Of a stretch of 64,000 nucleotides of DNA, positions 59,040 to 64,000 are shown piece after piece. The translations under genes and the position numbers were made by a program. The DNA lies in assembly GCA_932294295.1 (NCBI GenBank), contig OW028573.1:54067829-54131828 (forward strand). The letters run 5' to 3'. Position 1 is the stretch's first letter. Each line of letters starts with the position of its first letter. A model generated the notes under the pieces. The model was not told the origin of the DNA. It did not search any database and was given only the letters and a program-made list of their open reading frames with translations. The stretch comes from Alitta virens (taxonomy: Eukaryota; Annelida; Polychaeta; Phyllodocida; Nereididae).

Positions 59040-62000
59040 AACATCAGTTTAATGCGATCATAATTAACTGTGAAATATGGTCACAGGTCAGATCCAGGTC
59101 TGAACTGTCACTCATTTTCTTGCGGTACAATCTAGTCGAATTGGACAATGTCCAGAATATCAAGAGAGCCTTACAGAGACGCTTGTTCACACATCCACTG
59201 TCATGAATAATGCATTGTGTTCATTTGTTGTGGGGAACATGACCTGCCAAGGATTGCCATGTGGGTCATCAGCTTATTCTAGCAGAATTGCCATGGAAAT
59301 TGCAGGTGTCCAATTGTCAGAGAGGGAGGTGAAGATGGTAGCATATCAAATTAACTCCTGACAATTGATACTCAAATGTAATGTACATTTAAATAAAAAT
59401 TGATAAAAATACAATATTTATGGATCTATCTTATGTCCATATGTATATATGTACACATGGGTGTCCTCTCCAAGATAAACAAGAAGTTGCTGTTGAGATA
59501 AATATGATGTAGAACTCGATTGCATCGTTACAAATGTAAATTTAAGGTCAAATCATCTCCTAATTCTACCAAAATCTCTCCTACAGGGGCATTTTTACAA
59601 GTTTAATCAGTTTTCCTAAGCCAAGAACTATTTAACACTCAGGACCTTGCTTTTAAAGAAATTTAGGGGCTTTTTTTAATTTTAATTTTCTAGAGATAGG
59701 GCACATTTTAGCATTGATTTTAGTCACAGGGGTAACACTTTCAATAAACACTCTCAAATTAAGTTAGTCGTGTGACTTGCAAAATAGCATGATAATAACT
59801 TGACAGATAAAGCAGACTATGCCATGCACTGCAGACACAGTCCTAGACTAAATGTGTGTATTTTGTCTTAAAGGTTAGCTGTTTTGACTACTAAACTCAT
59901 CTGGTTGAGATTTTGTTGTTAAATGCCTTGGTGTTGACATGCACTTTCCTCAAACCACTCATTCGACCTGTTATTGGCTTGGGGTCTGCAGAATGCTTAC
60001 ATGGAGGGTGCAGGAACACAGATTACTGCATACCATGTTACGTGCATCCAGCTTATTAGGTCTGTCTGGGGGATGAGTAGTGATAAGGATGCTAATAATC
60101 CAGCGTGCTCGCTTATCAGACATGCTGATTGTGTTGTTTTGTTTGTTTGGATCTTGTTTTGACACTTTGAGTGGAGTCCTAATGAAACCCCAATCCCTGA
60201 GGTTTTGATTACTTCTGATTAGTGCATTGCCCTGTGTGTCTGCTCATACTATAAGTATGCTATAAGTAGCTAGTGCTGGGGCATACCGTGTCTTCTTTCT
60301 GCTGCTACTTGAGCTTATAATTACTGGTGATTAGGTGCACGCTGGGGTCATATCAGGGGTCAAATCAATGATTACGACTCGAATGGGGAGGCAAGCCTGA
60401 TTAAGTGGCTTCATCGTGGAAAGTGGGTACAGACATGACGCTGCTCTCTATGCCATGATAAGATAAGGTGGGATGAAGATAAGAGAAATACATTATGCTC
60501 ATCAGTTAAGATGCCTAGAATTGTTGCAGGTGCCGCGAAATGAGGATCGTTTCATGCCCCGATAGGCATCTTATCAAGCCGAGAATTATGGCTGCTGTGC
60601 GTGGTGCCAAGGAGATGCCACATGCCACAGCAAGTGCATTCACTCATTTCACTGCATATGGGAATGTGAAATGCTGCCTCCAGTGGTATGGACGTAGAAG
60701 AGAACTTCTCTTCTTCCATGCAGGGGTACTGGTCCATGGTATAGGCTTATTCATGAGCTAGCCCTTTGTTTTATCCGCTTTATGTCCCAATTTTGGATAT
60801 GAACTGAAATGTCTTAATAAAGCATAAATACTAATTGCTTGAGGATGGTCCAACACAATGGATCGAGTCATTTATTTATTTATTTATAAAACATATTATA
60901 CAGGGTCGTTATGATTCCTTGCATAGATCAAGTCCTTGCATATCCTTAGGAAACTTCTAATTAAGCAGCTTTGGCTTTACATGACCAGAAGCAAACGTAA
61001 GGATGAGCTGTTGCGGCTTGGAGTTCACACCAAGTAGCATATTAGCATATATACCCCTTGGGTGGGATCTTTTCCTGCCTCAGCATAGACACCGCGCACT
61101 TTTAAAAGACCTGCATGTTATCCAGGGAAGAGATCCAGGTGGTTGTTCAATTCAGCCAACTTTTGAACCATCTGCTTTGACAGGAACCCACATCTTATAA
61201 GCGGGTGGCCAGGCTCTTGTGTCAGTCAGTCTCTTGCTGCAAAATGAGTTGTCAGTTCTAAGACTTAAAACGTGAAAGAAGTGTGTGGAACAGCCCCCCT
61301 GGACTCCCATGGGCCCTGTGATCTCAGGCCGAGGAACATGTATCTTGACAATGAACATTGCAAGAGATCCTTGCAACTGGGTGGTCCCATCTTTTTTGAC
61401 CAAATGTCATTGTCCAGCTTGTGGTGAGCGGGAGACCTCCCCTAGTCCTATAATTTAAAGGGCTGATTTAGAGGTATCGATTGCGGAAGAGCAGAATTGT
61501 ATCCTCCTGTGGGACCATAGCCCTGTCGTGGTCCTTTGAAGTCCACTCATGGGCAGTATTGTCCATTAATACCCAGTCCACCACACCTGATGTCGCGAGA
61601 CCCGTTTTGGGATTGTGTTTCTCTGGTTTAATGAGAAATAAGAGGGACACAAGGGCCCCCTGCAGAGGATGCCTGCCCAGCACAGGTGAGACACGCTTCG
61701 CTAAATGGGTCACTCTCTTGCTTTGATCTTTCGCGGAAACGGCGTCATCAAAGCGCAGCGCGGTGTCTGTGGCTTTGATCATTCTAGGAAGTCGTCAGAT
61801 CAAAAGAAAAAGACGCAGGTATTGCTTTAACTCTGCTTTAATCCCATAAAAGGGCAGATCCACCTCCTCATATTGTATTTTTCATCCCATGACAATTGCT
61901 TGGGCCCATTTCGGTCCCTCTGTGCTCTCCCCAGTCTCCCGCGTAGTTCTTCCTTTTAACCTGACCCAGCATGGTCTCCCTAAACAATCAGTACATTCAG

Positions 62001-63260
62001 CACAAGTCTTAATAGCTAAACCGTTTGTTATTCACCTCCATCATAATGTACAGCTGTCACACGAACACACAACAAAAATCCATTATATTTCCCTTGCCCT
62101 ATTGTTTTGTTAATAATCAGCCATTGTTCTATTATTGCGCACAAAGAAATTGCCAACTAAGCATGTACCGAACGGCTGCTGTAAAGAAGTTACTAACATA
62201 AGGTCAAAAGAAAAGGCTGTATTGACGGAAAGTAATGAGAAGGGGTTTTTTTGAAATACCCTTTATTGACGGAGGTTAATAAGAATTCTTTTTACCCTTT
62301 GATTGCTAATAACCCCCAGCTGTATATGTTTGATGAGGGTGTGCTAGGAGCATTGAAAATTCAAAGGTGTTTACTATAAACACATGATGTTTGAAAATAA
62401 TGTTGGAAGAGAGTCATGGTTTTATTTTCTCCTAGTCATATCCCAAGGGGGGTTTCTGACTAATATTTGGTGTTGTGAACCAAAACATTACTGGAAGGAG
62501 GGTATACCCAATGGCTGTTGGCCCACGCACCTCATGGTTGATCGATGTGTCACCAATGCAATTTTGAAAGTGCTCAAATGAGTCTCTTATAAGAGGTGAT
62601 ATTGCATGGAATACAATTACAGCAGAGGGCTCAAGTGTAGCAGGAATAATGCGGCGCATGTGATGCTGTGAAAGGACATTTCTAGGGTCAGTTGCTTCGG
62701 TCATAGTGGCGGTCAGTTACAGGTCAAGCAGTGGACGGTGGTCACCTCTTGACCAAGGGTGTGGCTGAGCCCCAGGCCTATCATAGCAGAGCATAATTGC
62801 CACCATGCACATTTTGATATTCCTGTGGGCGCTTGTCACCTTCAAAGTGCCATCCCTGTCAACACAGTGTTCGATTTCAAATAGGATATAAATCATAGTC
62901 AAATGGCAGCTAGGTCATATATCAAAGCCAATCATAGCTGTCAGAGGGGTGAAAAGCTTTCTCATGCATACTGAAGACATCACCAACAATATTAGGTCTG
63001 TATTTTCTCCGTTACACTGATGTGTTGGCCAACATGGTTGGAACTTGGGTCAGTAAACCCAAGCCATTGAAAGAGTCAAGTTCTTTCACAGCTTAAACTT
63101 TGAGAGCCATCGCAGGCCCATGTCCAAGAGGGGTTTGTTGATATGACGAGGGTTTTCTCTTCTTTCTCTTTGATGAGTCTCATCTGAGAGGCGAGCATCA
63201 TCATTTCATCACATGGGGCTTAATCTGCTTCATCACCTGCATCAGCAGCCAACATCCTAT
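59040..63260. other. Gene-free stretch, possible regulatory DNA
   Basis: No exon, RNA gene or transposon protein is recognisable. Minus-strand open frames of 104 residues at 61468-61782 and 63201-63515 have no motif. The base composition is more balanced and less repetitive than in the transposon-rich parts. Confidence 0.35.
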
Positions 63261-63269
63261 TGTGTGACT

Positions 63270-63530
63270 CCATTGTGACGTAATGCAACAATAGGTCATT
63301 AATATGACGCCGCCATTATAACCACGTAGCCTGGAGACAGGTAAGAGTGGCAGGGCCGTCATCAAAGTAAGAGAAACCCTCAATGATCCTTGGATGATGT
63401 TCATAAATAGGGGGTTCTGCTTAGTCGTGATGAGCTGTGATGCTTCTATCTCTTTTGATGACGTCCCACCTGCTTTCCCCCAGGACGTCATTACGTCACA
63501 CAGCACGTGCTCCAACTCAATGACGTCACT
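63270..63530. promoter_or_regulatory. Cluster of CRE-like sites and an E-box
   Basis: Within ~260 bp: TGACGTAA (about 63275), TGACGTCC (about 63458), GACGTCATTACGTCA (about 63484-63498), CACGTG (about 63504) and TGACGTCA (about 63521). These are the sites of CREB/ATF-type bZIP and bHLH factors. Whether this is a promoter or enhancer cannot be told from the sequence. Confidence 0.4.
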
Positions 63531-63568
63531 ACAGGGTTCTTATGGCCTCGTTTAATGACAACATATCG

Positions 63569-64000
63569 CCCTCGAAGGTCCTGGGCCTCCACGCGGCGAG
63601 GGTGGAAACACTTGGGGTGAAGTCCTCTATCCCCAGTGGCTAAAACAGGACCGTGCGCATTGCACAAGCTGCTCCAGCTTTACAGGAGGGTGTGTCCCCT
63701 ACCATACAGGGGAAACAAAAATGAATATGTCCGAATCGACAATTTCAGACCGGCTCGCACGTCCCCCGGGTGAACAAGGTGCGCGTCCCTCAGCGGTAAA
63801 CCAGGCTGAGGTCGAAAAATTGGCTACTGGTTCCAGACAAAGTAAACGTTTCCGCTCATCTACAGATGATGCCAATCCAAGTACAACTTATGATGTTATA
63901 TCTACGCCATGGCCTAAGTTTCTTGTTGTTACTGGCAGTGATGATGGGTTTTCCCGTCTCTCAGCCATAACAATTTGTCGAACGTTGAAAGAAAGTATTG
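63569..64000 (+). mobile_element. 5' end of an I/Nimb-like LINE, running off the window
   Basis: CCTCGAAGGTCCTGGGCCTC starts a G+C-rich 5' region shared with the internally deleted copy at 14937. An ATG at 63721 opens a frame without stops up to the window edge. The presence of the true 5' end and an undamaged ORF1 start makes this the best candidate here for a full-length copy of the LINE family, though only 432 bp are visible. Confidence 0.85.
63721..64000 (+). CDS. LINE ORF1 (Gag-like) protein, N-terminal part
   Basis: Ninety-three codons from the ATG at 63721 to the window end, no stop. The protein starts MNMSESTISDRLARPPG and is hydrophilic up to about residue 60, then reads TPWPKFLVVTGSDDGFSRLS, which looks like the start of a folded region found in ORF1 proteins of I-group LINEs (RNA-binding, nucleic-acid chaperone). 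The ATG is the first in the element's 5' region and lies in a AAAATGA context. It is partial because the window ends, and the assignment to the LINE rests on the 5' sequence shared with the copy whose 3' end is known. Confidence 0.75.
   Translation, partial: MNMSESTISDRLARPPGEQGARPSAVNQAEVEKLATGSRQSKRFRSSTDDANPSTTYDVISTPWPKFLVVTGSDDGFSRLSAITICRTLKESI

Noticed and set aside
61468..61782. 104-residue minus-strand open frame
   Set aside because: No motif, no splice or promoter context; length expected by chance in balanced-composition DNA.

Overview
The window is nuclear DNA from an animal, most likely an aquatic invertebrate. It is AT-rich, and its genes are split by GT-AG introns. It carries an intact eukaryotic elongator tRNA-Met gene with an internal promoter. 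Non-LTR retrotransposons, a tRNA-derived SINE family, a PIF/Harbinger transposon, MITE-like elements, a 130-bp satellite and many CA/TA/G-tract repeats fill much of the rest. I cannot name the species. Most open frames in the window are short chance frames; the real coding content had to be assembled exon by exon.

Left arm (1-12.5 kb): relics of non-LTR reverse transcriptases flank the visible 5' end of one convincing host gene. Fifteen + strand exons between 2164 and 10259, all with consistent GT-AG junctions and phases, encode the last ~522 residues of a DUF389-family multipass membrane protein. Its first exon(s) are not visible.

Repeat-dense middle (12.5-22.9 kb): a 130-bp satellite array; a full-length SINE with perfect target-site duplications; an internally deleted LINE that keeps only its two ends; and a layered insertion. 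In that layering, a minus-strand multi-domain repeat gene of unknown function was hit by a SINE, the SINE tail was hit by an I/Nimb-like LINE (reverse transcriptase plus RNase H), and the LINE was then duplicated in tandem (2068-bp period). The SINE and LINE 3' ends resemble each other, which suggests that the LINE machinery moved the SINE.

Minus-strand domain-rich region (22.9-43.3 kb): a Harbinger relic (Myb-like partner and DDE nuclease, head to head), then a long intron-rich minus-strand gene. Its reconstructed product has a SWIM-like zinc motif, a charged linker, a Ulp1/C48-type cysteine peptidase with recognisable His, Gln and Cys motifs, a PHD finger and a C-terminal zinc motif. Degenerate duplicated zinc-finger exons and further minus-strand exons lie upstream of it (33.6-43.3 kb), interrupted by SINE and LINE insertions. 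This gene is probably transposon-derived or transposon-carried, and it is the most interesting object in the window.

Right arm (43.3-64 kb): an older LINE copy, a duplicated ~1 kb block carrying TTAA-flanked MITEs and one more SINE, then about 15 kb with no recognisable protein gene. That stretch holds only small hairpins, a tetranucleotide-like microsatellite, the tRNA-Met(CAT) gene at 58955-59027 and a cluster of CRE-like sites near 63.3-63.5 kb. At the right edge the 5' end of another LINE copy begins, with an open ORF1 running off the window.
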